Source of the DNA: Aminiphilus circumscriptus DSM 16581
Lineage (GTDB): Bacteria > Synergistota > Synergistia > Synergistales > Aminiphilaceae
Assembly: GCF_000526375.1 (NCBI RefSeq)
Contig: NZ_JAFY01000005.1
Coordinates: 614,473-678,472 of the forward strand
DNA length: 64,000 bases
Reading direction: 5' to 3'
In this document: positions 17,392-26,185 of the stretch, one piece after another
Numbering within the stretch: the first letter of the stretch is position 1
How the letters are laid out: the number at the start of each line of letters is the position of its first letter
The notes under the pieces: generated by a model
The model's input: only the letters and a program-made list of their open reading frames with translations
The model's database searches: none
Told to the model about the DNA's origin: nothing
Made by a program: the position numbers and the translations under genes

Positions 17392-18156
17392 ATGTTTCGA
17401 ATCGTTCGGGGGACAGGGTGTCCTTTCGGAGGAGTTCTTCTGTTGCTTTTCGTCTTTGCGGGTTGTGTTCTTGCGGAGAGCGACACGCCGTCGAGAGAAG
17501 CGCTGGAGAACGTGCGTACCTGGCCGCTGGGGGCGGAACTCCAGGGAAAGCGGGTCAATCTCCGGGGTGAACCTTCGGCGAAGGGACCGCTCCTCGGCCA
17601 GTTCACCGACGACATGGACGCAGGCGAGTTGCTCGTGATCGACGTTCGCCACACCGGCGAGGAGTATGCCTGGTACCTCACGGTGAGTGAAAAATACGGC
17701 GAAGGCTGGATTTACGGGAAATATCTCCGTTTTCTCCCCGAGGGAGACGCGCTCTCTCGTCTTTTTCGACGCATTCGAAACGACTTCGGCGTCAACCGGG
17801 CCATGATGGAAAAACGTTTCGGCAAGCCGGACCAGGCAGAGGTGGACACCCTGGAACTGGCCGACTGGAATGTGGCCATCACCTCCATCTCCCTCGCCTA
17901 TCACGGACACAACGCGGTGTTCTGGAACTACCGCGGCCGAGACCGTCTGCGCCTTCTCGAAATCGCCGGAGGCTGGATGGATTTCGGCGGCGTTCTCCAG
18001 GGCACCCCGGCGGAAGAGATCCGGGACCGCCTCGGAGAACCTTTCGCGGGAGACGCCACAATGCTCCAGTATCTACTGAACCGGGAAGAACTTCTCTTCT
18101 ACCTCGAGAAAGGCAAGGTGGTGAGCATGCTTTACCGCAAGGCCATTTTCGACTGA
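17392..18156 (+). CDS. Secreted SH3-domain protein
   Basis: 254 residues from ATG 17392 (AAGGAGGAAGG upstream). N-terminal export signal GGVLLLLFVFAGCVLAES; FAGC is a borderline lipobox, so it may be a lipoprotein or be cleaved after VLA. Residues about 45-115 form a bacterial SH3 fold (RVNLRGEPSAKGPLLGQF, GEGWIYGKYLRFLPEG), which usually binds cell-wall peptides. The C-terminal half (FGKPDQAEVDTLELADWNVA, then GTPAEEIRDRLGEPF) looks like a SmpA/BamE-like recognition module. The neighbours are envelope proteins on the same strand. Confidence 0.75.
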   Translation: MFRIVRGTGCPFGGVLLLLFVFAGCVLAESDTPSREALENVRTWPLGAELQGKRVNLRGEPSAKGPLLGQFTDDMDAGELLVIDVRHTGEEYAWYLTVSEKYGEGWIYGKYLRFLPEGDALSRLFRRIRNDFGVNRAMMEKRFGKPDQAEVDTLELADWNVAITSISLAYHGHNAVFWNYRGRDRLRLLEIAGGWMDFGGVLQGTPAEEIRDRLGEPFAGDATMLQYLLNREELLFYLEKGKVVSMLYRKAIFD

Positions 18157-18336
18157 AGCACGGTCCTGGCAAGGAGTGACCGATTCGCGGAATGGACCTT
18201 TCCCTTTCTTTCAAACCCGACGTTCCTCAAACGGAAGGAGTTTTTGGAATTTCCGAAACGCCCCGCATCTCTTCTCCGCAGGTACATGCGAAAAAAGTGC
18301 GGAAGGGATGCGCAACGACACTACGGAGGTGACGAC

Positions 18337-19164
18337 ATGCCCCACGCACAGCACTCTATTTCATCCCACGAAAACCATCCCACGGAAACGATGGCTTTTT
18401 CCGCGATGAAGGAATTCGCCCATCCGCGGCTTTTTCTGCCGCTGCTGTTCCTGCTGTTTCTGCTGACGGGCACGGGAGCGTTCGCCGCAGACGATCACCC
18501 GCTCGATCTCGCGCTCGACACCTGCATGAACGCCGATCCCTCGACGCAGGGAGTCATCACCTGCGCCGGACAGGCGGAAGAAGCATGGGCGGCGGAGGAA
18601 GAGCGTCTCCGACAGGCGCTTCTCTCCCGTCTCGACAAGAAGAAACGCCCCGCCTTCGAAAAAAGTGAGCAAACCTGGCGGGCGTTCCGGGAAGAGGAAC
18701 GACTTCTCGGCAACACCGTGTACGGTGCGATTCTGAACGAGGCGGGGGGAAGCATGTGGCAGGTGGCACACGTTCTCCTTGACGTGGGAATTCCCCGGGA
18801 GAGAGCGATGGAGCTCGGGGGCATGCTCGCACAGCTTGACCTCTCCTGGACACTGCCGCCCACGGACGTGGCGGAAGCGCAAAAACGCCACGCCACCGCC
18901 GACGAAGCACTCAACGAGATCTATCAGACCCTCTACAAACGACTCAAAACAGAGGAGCAGGACGTATTGCGCACGACGCAACGTTCCTGGATCGTCTATC
19001 GGGACGCGCACCTGGCCTTTCTCGAGAGTTTCTACGACGCGGAAAAAAACGAGGGACTCCAACTCCACTTGGCGGCTGGATTGACCGAGGCGAGAACACG
19101 ACAGTTGCAGGTGTATCTTGAGGATTTCCAGAACGCGGGGATGTCGGAACAACGAAATCAGTAG
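18337..19164 (+). CDS. LprI-like (DUF1311) secreted protein, two domains
   Basis: 275 residues from ATG 18337, which has ACGGAGG 8 bases upstream (the frame is open from 18244). Signal sequence LFLPLLFLLFLLTGTGAFAA. Two related helical units follow: CAGQAEEAWAAEEERLRQAL with SEQTWRAFREEE, and ADEALNEIYQTLYKRL with TQRSWIVYRDAHLAFLE. Both match the LprI/DUF1311 pattern, some members of which inhibit lysozyme. A lysozyme-inhibiting role here is inferred from family only. Last gene of the co-directional cluster that begins with pspA. Confidence 0.75.
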   Translation: MPHAQHSISSHENHPTETMAFSAMKEFAHPRLFLPLLFLLFLLTGTGAFAADDHPLDLALDTCMNADPSTQGVITCAGQAEEAWAAEEERLRQALLSRLDKKKRPAFEKSEQTWRAFREEERLLGNTVYGAILNEAGGSMWQVAHVLLDVGIPRERAMELGGMLAQLDLSWTLPPTDVAEAQKRHATADEALNEIYQTLYKRLKTEEQDVLRTTQRSWIVYRDAHLAFLESFYDAEKNEGLQLHLAAGLTEARTRQLQVYLEDFQNAGMSEQRNQ

Positions 19165-19185
19165 CCTCGTCATTTTGCCGTCTTT

Positions 19186-19212
19186 CGATACGGAACCGGA
19201 GGTTCCGTATCG
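19186..19212. terminator. Perfect stem-loop after the LprI-like gene
   Basis: CGATACGGAACC (19186-19197), 3-base loop, GGTTCCGTATCG (19201-19212): a perfect 12-bp stem 21 bases after the stop at 19164. No U tract follows. A second long hairpin, CGACCCGCCGG (19261-19271) with CCGGCGGGTCG (19298-19308), fills the rest of this convergent gap. Confidence 0.5.
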
Positions 19213-19326
19213 ACCCGGAAGGGAAAGGTGCCTGCACGCTGGAAGAACGCGCACGGATCCCGACCCGCCGGACCCAGGCTTTCAAGGAAGCCATGGCCCG
19301 GCGGGTCGTATCTCCTGCATCTCCGA

Positions 19327-20010
19327 TCAGGCCCGGACCACCTGCAGGCACTCCACGCGTCCTCCGGGAGAAGCAAGGAGAACGTAGTCCCGAATGTCCT
19401 CCAGGTGGCGACGGGTCAGTGTCTCGTCGATTCCCCGGGGCGCATAGACGGTGTAGAGCACATGCCGCGAGCCGGGCCCGATGGGAGTTCTCTGGTCCGC
19501 TCCGTAAAGCACGGCGGAAATGATGCCTCCGCGATCCTTCATGCACATGTCTCCGGGTTTCATTTGCTGTGCCTTGCTTTTGCTCCCTCCGAGCATGTCC
19601 ATCGTCTCCGTCCCGTCCGTCGCGGCAAGGACCACTGGGGGCTCCACCTTGTCAAGATCGTGCGCCGCGGAGAGCAGACCGTTTTTCAATTCTCCCAGAA
19701 ACATGGCCGCCACAAGGGACGAGCCGCAGGGAACGGTTTTGTTCTTGAACACTACCGATTCCACCTGAAGCTGCACATGATAGAGTTTGTCGAAACGCCG
19801 ATAGTATGCCGCGTACTCCCGAAAAACCGGCTCTTCCCGAAGACGCGCCCGGTCCATTCCCGCATAGCGCTCCCGCAGTGTCTCCTCAAGCGCCCGCGCC
19901 GCCGCGACAATCTCCGGCACATCCTTCCGGTCCTCCACATCCCGCATCACGAGAAAACCCGCGCTCGCTCCGGGAAATGTCTTTTTCCAACTCGCATCGA
20001 CATCGAACAT
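19327..20010 (-). CDS. B3/B4 tRNA-binding-domain protein (PheT-like editing fold)
   Basis: 227 residues from ATG 20010 (MFDVDASWKKTFPGASAG), preceded by AGGAGGG; the frame extends upstream to 20085 without a site. The whole protein matches the stand-alone B3/B4 domain family related to the editing region of phenylalanyl-tRNA synthetase beta chain: DKLYHVQLQVESVVFKNKTV, then LDKVEPPVVLAATDGTE and PGGRVECLQVVRA. Stand-alone members may hydrolyse mischarged tRNA or D-aminoacyl substrates, but this is unproven. Convergent with the LprI-like gene. Confidence 0.75.
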   Translation of the reverse strand: MFDVDASWKKTFPGASAGFLVMRDVEDRKDVPEIVAAARALEETLRERYAGMDRARLREEPVFREYAAYYRRFDKLYHVQLQVESVVFKNKTVPCGSSLVAAMFLGELKNGLLSAAHDLDKVEPPVVLAATDGTETMDMLGGSKSKAQQMKPGDMCMKDRGGIISAVLYGADQRTPIGPGSRHVLYTVYAPRGIDETLTRRHLEDIRDYVLLASPGGRVECLQVVRA

Positions 20011-20194
20011 ATCCGTCCCTCCTGTTCTCGTTCCGAAAACACTGTGATCCAGCATAGACAAGGGAGCACGGAAAAGCTTGTACAATATTGCTCATTCCGG
20101 TCCCGAAACAATGACCTCACGGTTGTGCCCGTCACATTGCGCGAGCAGTCGCCGCGATTCCTGACGGTAGAGTACTCAACGACCTTCCAGAGTC

Positions 20195-20345
20195 GTGTGC
20201 GTTACGTTGTGCAAAAAATCGTGTCATGCGCTTCGGCGATGCCGTGGTGGCGACGGCCATCCTCGATCGTCTTCTCCACCACGGTACGATGTTGACCATC
20301 CGGGGAGAAAGCTTTCGGTTGGGGGAAAAACACCGAATGGAGTAG
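20195..20345 (+). mobile_element. IS relics: IS256 terminus joined to IS21-type istB 3' end
   Basis: GTGTGCGTTACGTTGTGCAAAAA (split here: GTGTGCGTTACG at 20198 onward, then TTGTGCAAAAA) matches the IS256 terminus. Bases 20229-20345 then encode RFGDAVVATAILDRLLHHGT followed by MLTIRGESFRLGEKHRME and a TAG, the C-terminus of the IS21-family helper ATPase IstB. Everything upstream of that IstB segment is missing. It is scar tissue of at least two insertions. Confidence 0.75.
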
Positions 20346-20578
20346 CCACGAAGATGTAACGCACAAGAGGACAAGCTGGTTTGACGAAGAATGTTGGAGG
20401 TGCACCCGGTTCATATTCATTTGCGGCCGGGGGCATTGCTTCATGTCGCCTAGAGGGTGCGGGCGAAATCTTGGACTCGAAATGAGACCGGAGGATGTCC
20501 ATGTACTCGCGAGAAGAACGAATGCGAGCGGTGGAGCTGTATATCAATATATCAAGCAGGAAAAAGGAGACGTGAGAG
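20346..20578. other. Intergenic DNA between IS relics and AraC gene, nothing recognised
   Basis: 233 bases with no convincing gene. It probably includes decayed IS21 end DNA and the AraC promoter. The only clear signal is AAAGGAGA about 10 bases before the ATG at 20579. Confidence 0.4.
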
Positions 20579-21415
20579 ATGTTTCGGGAAGAGGCGACGT
20601 TCTGGACCTCCGAAGAGCTGCCCGGCGTGGAACTTCTGCGCGCCGTCTATCTCGACCAGTCCTTTCCTCCCCACGCGCACGACACCTTCGCCCTCGGCGT
20701 CATTGAAGAAGGCTCCCTCGCCATGCGCTACAGAAAAAGCCACTTCGTGGCCCCCCGGGGAAGCATCGGCTTCGCTCTCCCCGGGGAAACCCATACAGGC
20801 TATGCCGGAGACCGCACGGGCTGGCGTTACCGCATGCTCTACGTCGATCCTTCCCTGCTCTGCCGTGTCACGGAGGAACTCGGACGGAGAAAGGCCTTTC
20901 CTTTCATCCCGGAATGCGTGCTCTTCGACGATGAACTTGCCCTCGAACTTCTCCGTCTTCATCGGCTCCTGGAAGATTCTTCCTCTTCGCCTCTGGAACT
21001 CCAGACTCTTCTGACCTGGAGCCTGACAAGGCTTGTCCTCCGTCATGCGTCGGACCGGCCGTCACCTCGGCGCACCAGGGACGGAACGACCCTGGCTCAA
21101 AAAGTACGGCAAATTCTGGAAAACCGTCATGCCGAACGCATCTCTCTGGAGGAGCTTGCGGAAGAATCCCACACCAGCCGGTGGTACCTGTTGCGCACAT
21201 TCCGGGAGACCTTCGGGATGCCACCCCACACCTTTCTCGTGCAGTTTCGCGTCCGACGGGCTCGGGAACTGCTCCGCTCGGGAAAGGAGATCGCCGAAAC
21301 CGCAACGGCCGTAGGCTTCTGCGATCAGAGCCACCTCACCAGGGCCTTCCATCGCATCGTGGGGATCTCTCCCGGACGCTACGTGGAGGGACTCCGCCCA
21401 CACCGGAAAGCGTAA
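20579..21415 (+). CDS. AraC-family transcriptional regulator with cupin sensor
   Basis: 278 residues from ATG 20579 (AAAGGAGA upstream). N-terminal AraC-type cupin sensor (SFPPHAHDTFALGVIEEG, GSIGFALPGETHTGY). The C-terminal double HTH runs from about residue 175 (ISLEELAEESHTSRWYLLRT, then EIAETATAVGFCDQSHLTRA and FHRIVGISPGRY), the standard signature. Such regulators often control adjacent transport genes in response to amino acids or organic ligands. It is convergent with the peptide operon at 21583-29054, so control of that operon is possible but not shown. Confidence 0.9.
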   Translation: MFREEATFWTSEELPGVELLRAVYLDQSFPPHAHDTFALGVIEEGSLAMRYRKSHFVAPRGSIGFALPGETHTGYAGDRTGWRYRMLYVDPSLLCRVTEELGRRKAFPFIPECVLFDDELALELLRLHRLLEDSSSSPLELQTLLTWSLTRLVLRHASDRPSPRRTRDGTTLAQKVRQILENRHAERISLEELAEESHTSRWYLLRTFRETFGMPPHTFLVQFRVRRARELLRSGKEIAETATAVGFCDQSHLTRAFHRIVGISPGRYVEGLRPHRKA

Positions 21416-21582
21416 AAAGACCGGCCCCCCATCGTTTCGGGAACACTGCGGAAAAAGCGGAGCCAAAGCCGGTGAAACGAAGAAGGACGCCGGCCCTGGA
21501 TGGGCGGCGTCCCTCGGAAGAACATTTCTGTCAGCATGGCAACCGCATTTCGTCACCGTGCCGCCGATGCGGCAAGGTACCG

Positions 21583-22404
21583 CTAACGCGGGACGGTTCC
21601 GGCGAGCGACAGAGCAGAACGGAACCAGCAGTAGGCCTCCACGGCATCTTTCGCCTCGAAGGTGAGGGTCCGCCCGGACTCGCGGATCGTGCCGGGAATG
21701 CCCGCGGCGGCATCCGCCTGGGCGCAGTTGAAGACCGTGAGCGCCACGCGGCCCGGAAAGGCCGGACGATAGGGCACGGCCTTCCGGCCGCGCGCCATCG
21801 CTTCTTTCACGGCCTTTTGCAGGAGCGCCGCCGTTTCCTCCGGAGGGAGAAGCACCGCGCTTGTCCTTGCCACGCCCTCCTTGACGACACAGGTGGTGAC
21901 ATCGTCGCCGAATACGCTTTTCGCCTCGCGGCAGACCGCGGCATCCCCCGTGACCAACGCCGGCGGAACGCCGAAATGCCCGGCCACGGCGGCGTTGAAA
22001 CCGAGTTCTCCCACGGAGACGCCGTTCAACGTCAGATCGAAGGTGTTTCCCGACATGGTGTGGTCGAGAATGGCCCGGAGCGTCCCCGCCTTGGCGTGGT
22101 AGCAGACGAAAAACGCCAGATCGGCGCCCTCCACCTGCTCCATCATGCTGAGGTATTTTCCCGAACCGCTCACGAGGCGAAGTCCCTTCGGAATCCGCCG
22201 TGCGTCGAGATTGATCATCCGCGAATGGGAATCGTTCACCAGCACCTCGTCGGCACCGCATTCAAGGGCCGCCTCGGCCACGGCGAGGAGATCGTGAAGC
22301 TGCATGGCCCTGCCGAACTCGTATTCCGGCTTGTCATGCTCCACTTGTTCCCATCGAACAACTCCCGTCGCACCCTCCATGTCGCAACTGATGTAGACTT
22401 TCAC
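21583..22404 (-). CDS. dppA: D-aminopeptidase, M55 (DppA) family
   Basis: 273 residues, starting 15 bases after the stop of the peptide-binding protein gene, last in the minus-strand operon. The M55 zinc-site residues can be read: Asp8 and Glu10 in SCDMEG, His60 in NDSH, His103 in CYHAKAG, Glu133 in VGELGFN. This matches the spacing in the Bacillus subtilis DppA enzyme. Family members remove N-terminal D-amino acids (D-Ala, Gly) from short peptides and form decameric rings. Sitting beside a dipeptide importer, it would process imported D-amino-acid peptides in the cytoplasm. Confidence 0.93.
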   Translation of the reverse strand: MKVYISCDMEGATGVVRWEQVEHDKPEYEFGRAMQLHDLLAVAEAALECGADEVLVNDSHSRMINLDARRIPKGLRLVSGSGKYLSMMEQVEGADLAFFVCYHAKAGTLRAILDHTMSGNTFDLTLNGVSVGELGFNAAVAGHFGVPPALVTGDAAVCREAKSVFGDDVTTCVVKEGVARTSAVLLPPEETAALLQKAVKEAMARGRKAVPYRPAFPGRVALTVFNCAQADAAAGIPGTIRESGRTLTFEAKDAVEAYCWFRSALSLAGTVPR

Positions 22405-22419
22405 GAGTGTCCCTTCTTC

Positions 22420-24021
22420 CTAGTCCTCCACGTCCATCGGATAGTAGGACATGTCACTCCAGCCGTTCCAAGGAACGACGAAGTTCTTCACCCGGGGCTG
22501 CAGCACGTAGAGATGATCCACGGAGAAAAGGGGCAGCCACGCCGCATCGTCGTGGACAATGATCTTCTCCAGTTCGTTGTACTCCTTCATCCGCCGCTCC
22601 TGATCTGTCATGAAGCGAAGTTCGATGATCTTGTTCATGACCGCCTCGTTATTGTAGCAGATTGCCCTGCCGAAGGAGCGGTCCTTGTAGAAGAAGTTGT
22701 AGATGGTGCCGTCGGGGTCGTTCGTGTCGAGGGACCAGATCTGCGGATAAGCCATGAGTCCGCCTTCCTTGCGCTTTGCGTAGTAGGTGGCGGAATCGAC
22801 GGCCTCGAGTTTCACGTTGAAACCCGCATCTTTCACCATCTGCTGGAAGAGTTCGTTGATCTGGACCCAACGGTTCGACCACCCCGTCACCTGGGTGAGC
22901 GTCACGTCCACGCCGTCGGGATAGCCCGCCTCGGCGAGCAGTTCCTTCGCCTTCGCGGGATTGTACTCGATCTTGGGCAGCGCCTCGGGGTTGTAGCCCA
23001 CGAGTCCCCTGGGGATGATCCCGTCAATGAGGATACCGTTGCCGAAGTACACCGTGTCGAGGATCTTCTTGCGGTCCACCGCCATCTGGAAGGCCTTGCG
23101 GACCCGCACATCGTCGAAGGGCTTCATCTGGTTGTTCATGGTCATGTAGACCAGTCCAACCCGGGGCCCTTTGTGGATCAGGTTCTTCCACTTGGCATCC
23201 TCCATGAAGAAGGGAATCTGAGAGAAACCCTGGTCGCAGTCGAAGATGTCGATCTCGCCGGTGAGGAACATGAGGCGAAGCGTCTCGGAATCGGGGACGA
23301 TGCGCGCCACGAGCTTGTCGATCTTCGCCTTGCCTGCCCAGTAGTCCGGGTTCGCCACGAGAGTGAAGTGGTCGTTCAGGACATATTCCTTGAGGATGAA
23401 GGGGCCGGTGCCGCAGGTGCTCTCCGCGGTCTGTCCGAACTTGGCGCCGAACTGCTCGGTGAATTTCCTGTTATAGATATTCGCACCGGGCGTCGCCAGG
23501 GATGCCAAAAACGGTGCATAGGGGTCCTTCAGAGTGATCTGGAACGTGTATTTGTCGAGAACCTTGAAGCCCGACACGCTGTCCGCCTTGCCGTCGAGCC
23601 GCTCCCGGGCGCCTTCGACGAAGTCGAAGAGGTCCGTCTGGAAGGATTTGGTCGCGGGATTCAGCACGCGGTCGAAGGTGTAGAGCACATCGTCGGCGGT
23701 GAGTTCTTCTCCGTTGTGGAACTTGACGCCCTTGCGCAGGAAAAAGGTGAAGATTTTCCCGTCCTTGGAGACGTTCCACTTCTCCGCCAACATGGGAACG
23801 ATCTTGGGCGGATTGGAGCCGGGCTCCACCTGCACGAGGCGGTCAAACGCGTTGAGCGGTACGAAATATTCCGCCGTGGTCATATGGGCATCCACGGTAT
23901 CCGTGGAAAAACCCGCGATGGTGAGAACTTTCTCCTTGGCCTGGGCCACCCCCGCGATCAGCCCCACCAGGGCAACCATCACCACCGCCAGAACAAGCAT
24001 ACGCTGCACTGTTCTCTTCAC
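22420..24021 (-). CDS. ABC transporter peptide-binding protein, family 5
   Basis: 533 residues from a GTG at 24021 (GGAGGG 9 bases upstream), giving a clean signal peptide MKRTVQRMLVLAVVMVALVG cut near AQA-KE. Typical SBP_bac_5: DRLVQVEPGSNPPKIVPMLA, then GVKFHNGEELTADDVLYTFD and the later VRKAFQMAVDRKKIL. It would deliver peptides to the DppBCDF permease encoded in the same operon. The gene follows LD-carboxypeptidase after 213 bases that contain a terminator-like hairpin, so its expression level may be set separately. Confidence 0.92.
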   Translation of the reverse strand: MKRTVQRMLVLAVVMVALVGLIAGVAQAKEKVLTIAGFSTDTVDAHMTTAEYFVPLNAFDRLVQVEPGSNPPKIVPMLAEKWNVSKDGKIFTFFLRKGVKFHNGEELTADDVLYTFDRVLNPATKSFQTDLFDFVEGARERLDGKADSVSGFKVLDKYTFQITLKDPYAPFLASLATPGANIYNRKFTEQFGAKFGQTAESTCGTGPFILKEYVLNDHFTLVANPDYWAGKAKIDKLVARIVPDSETLRLMFLTGEIDIFDCDQGFSQIPFFMEDAKWKNLIHKGPRVGLVYMTMNNQMKPFDDVRVRKAFQMAVDRKKILDTVYFGNGILIDGIIPRGLVGYNPEALPKIEYNPAKAKELLAEAGYPDGVDVTLTQVTGWSNRWVQINELFQQMVKDAGFNVKLEAVDSATYYAKRKEGGLMAYPQIWSLDTNDPDGTIYNFFYKDRSFGRAICYNNEAVMNKIIELRFMTDQERRMKEYNELEKIIVHDDAAWLPLFSVDHLYVLQPRVKNFVVPWNGWSDMSYYPMDVED

Positions 24022-24213
24022 GTTTCGTTCCCTCCTGTCCGTCTCTGTTTCCTCGATCCTTATTCCTCCGGTCTCTCCCCTTCCCGTGGAGAAACATCCC
24101 TTTCCCCGCCAACGTGTTTCCTCCCGTGAAACCGCATCCCTCCTTTCCCATTGCAAAACGCCTGCCTCAACCAGCGGCAAGCGGGACACCGCAAGAACAT
24201 GCCGGCAAAAAGC

Positions 24214-24236
24214 AACCGCCCCAGAAAGAGGCGGCT
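24214..24236 (-). terminator. Intra-operon terminator/attenuator overlapping the LD-carboxypeptidase stop
   Basis: On the minus strand AGCCGCC pairs with GGCGGTT around a 9-base loop and is followed by GCTTTTTG. The stem overlaps the TAG at 24235-24237. It would lower read-through from the transporter genes into the binding-protein gene, or protect the upstream 3' end. Confidence 0.45.
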
Positions 24237-25170
24237 ACCGCACTCCCGATTCCGTAAGGAAGAATCGCCCCGCGTTTCCGTCGAGAAGCGCCCGCACTCC
24301 CAGGGGGAACGTGGCCTTCCGTTTGCCGTGGCCGAAAGGAACGTTCAGGAGCACCGGAACTCCGAGAGGCACCAGAAGATCGGCGAAGATCTCCTCCAGG
24401 GGAAGATCCATCTTCGGTTTATCCGCGGTGCAGTCGATGCACTGACCGACGACGACTCCGGCGCACTGCTGCAGTTTTCCCGCGGAACGAAGCTGGCAGA
24501 GCCAACGGTCGTATTTGTAGGGCTGTTCTCCCACGTCCTCGATGATGAGGATCTTTCCCCGCGTGTCGATCTCCCAGGGGGTTCCCATGAGGGCGGAGAT
24601 GAGGGAGAGACATCCTCCAACGAGAGGCGCTTCCACCGTTCCGGGAACAAGTGCCTGGATGGCCGGATCTCCCGGGGGCGGAAGGATTTCCCCCACGGGC
24701 TCCGTCTCCGTGACGGCTTTCAGAAAATGCTCTTTCACGTAGCCCTCGAAGGTGTCCTTGAGGAATTCGGTATAGGGCATGGGGCCATGAATCGTGACGA
24801 GGTCCGCGCCTCGTCCCAGAAGGAGATGGAAAACCGTGACGTCACTGTACCCCAAAAAGACTTTGGGGTTCTTCCGCACTCCCTCCAGGTCGATCATCTC
24901 GGGAAGGCGGTTCGCTCCCTCCCCTCCACGGACACAGAAGATTCCCGCGATGTCCGGATCGGCAAACATGCGGTTCACGTCCCGGGCACGAATCTCGTCG
25001 GGGCCTGCCAAGTATCCCCTCCGGTGGAAAAGGCTCTCTCCACAGACCGTGCGGAAGCCCAGAGCCTCCACAGCATCCACGCTGCACTGCCGCTCCTCGT
25101 CGGTGACGGGGTTCGACACACTCAACAGACCGATAAGATCCCCCGGGCACAACGCCCGTCCCTTGTTCAT
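24235..25170 (-). CDS. Muramoyltetrapeptide LD-carboxypeptidase (S66 family)
   Basis: 311 residues from ATG 25170 (MNKGRALCPGDLIGLLS), best spaced from AAGGAAGGG; another ATG lies two codons upstream. The S66 catalytic triad is visible: Ser109 in LGYSDVT, Glu211 in IIEDVGEQPYKYDR, His281 in PFGHGKRK. The family cleaves L-D bonds, classically releasing D-Ala from murein tetrapeptides in the cytoplasm, and includes microcin-C immunity relatives. Position between the Dpp ATPase and a peptide-binding protein argues for recycling or catabolism of imported murein peptides. Confidence 0.92.
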   Translation of the reverse strand: MNKGRALCPGDLIGLLSVSNPVTDEERQCSVDAVEALGFRTVCGESLFHRRGYLAGPDEIRARDVNRMFADPDIAGIFCVRGGEGANRLPEMIDLEGVRKNPKVFLGYSDVTVFHLLLGRGADLVTIHGPMPYTEFLKDTFEGYVKEHFLKAVTETEPVGEILPPPGDPAIQALVPGTVEAPLVGGCLSLISALMGTPWEIDTRGKILIIEDVGEQPYKYDRWLCQLRSAGKLQQCAGVVVGQCIDCTADKPKMDLPLEEIFADLLVPLGVPVLLNVPFGHGKRKATFPLGVRALLDGNAGRFFLTESGVR

Positions 25171-25210
25171 GGTCATCCCTTCCTTTTTTCCCCGTCGCGG
25201 AAGATGCGGC

Positions 25211-26185
25211 TCAGACAAGTGGATAATGACAGGAGACGGCCCTTCCTTCAAGTACCGCCGTCTCCGGCTCCTCCAGACGACATCGCTCCTGCGCGTAGGG
25301 GCAACGCGTGGAAAAACGGCACCCCGGAGGCAAATTGATCGGGCTCGGAATGTCCCCTTTCAGAAGAAGCCTCTCGCGATCCCGCTGCGTGGGATCCGGA
25401 ACGGGAGCGGCGGCGATGAGAAACTTCGTGTAGGGGTGGAAAGGCCTGGCGAAGAGATCCTCCGTGTCACCGATCTCCATGGCCTTGCCGAGGAACATGA
25501 CGCACACCTTGTCAGCAATGTGACGCACCACGGAAAGATTGTGGGTGATGAAAAGATAGGTGAGACGGAACTCTTCCTGCAGATCCGAGAGAAGGTTCAA
25601 CACCTGGGCCTGAATGGACACGTCCAGGGCGGAAACAGCCTCGTCGCAAACGATGAATTCAGGATGCAGCGCCAGCGCCCGGGCGATGCCGATGCGCTGC
25701 CGTTGCCCTCCGCTGAACTGATGGGGATATTTTCGCATGGTATCGCTCCGCATGCCCACCACGGAGAGGAGCGCGGCGATCCGTTCGTCCACGTCCTTCG
25801 CGGACATTTTGGGTTCGTGGGTCCGAAAGGGTTCGGCGAGGATCTCCCGGACCCGCATGCGCGGATTGAGCGATGCGTAGGGATCCTGAAAGATGATCTG
25901 CATCTTGCGTCGTAGAGAACGCATCGCCTCCGGCGAAAGCGAGGACAGATCCTCGCCGCGGAAGAACACCTGCCCCCCCGTGGTCGGAACCAGGCGGAGA
26001 ATCGCCCGCCCGAGGGTCGTCTTGCCGCACCCCGACTCGCCCACGAGGGCGTAGGTCTCCCGCTCGGCGATGTCGATGGAGACGTCATCCACCGCCTTCA
26101 CGACCCGGGCTTTTCCGCCGAACATGCCCGCCTCGGCGGAAAAAGTCACCTTGAGCCCCTTTGTCTGAACGAGGATGTTTTTCAT
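25211..26185 (-). CDS. dppF: Dipeptide/oligopeptide ABC transporter ATPase, DppF/OppF type
   Basis: 324 residues; ATG 26185 overlaps the stop of the preceding ATPase gene (ATGA) and has GGGAGG upstream. ABC motifs: Walker A GESGCGKTTLG, Q-loop FQDPYASLNPRMRV, signature SGGQRQRIGIARAL, Walker B FIVCDEAVSALD, switch His in FITHNLSV. The C-terminal oligopeptide-ABC extension contains CRFSTRCPYAQERC, whose cysteines match the Fe-S-like motif of Dpp/Opp ATPases. It pairs with the next ATPase to energise the DppBC permease at the inner membrane. Confidence 0.95.
   Translation of the reverse strand: MKNILVQTKGLKVTFSAEAGMFGGKARVVKAVDDVSIDIAERETYALVGESGCGKTTLGRAILRLVPTTGGQVFFRGEDLSSLSPEAMRSLRRKMQIIFQDPYASLNPRMRVREILAEPFRTHEPKMSAKDVDERIAALLSVVGMRSDTMRKYPHQFSGGQRQRIGIARALALHPEFIVCDEAVSALDVSIQAQVLNLLSDLQEEFRLTYLFITHNLSVVRHIADKVCVMFLGKAMEIGDTEDLFARPFHPYTKFLIAAAPVPDPTQRDRERLLLKGDIPSPINLPPGCRFSTRCPYAQERCRLEEPETAVLEGRAVSCHYPLV

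Noticed and set aside
21181..24129. 982-codon open frame on the plus strand
   Set aside because: Antisense shadow of the M55 peptidase and peptide-binding protein genes in GC-rich DNA; no ribosome-binding site and no recognisable domain.
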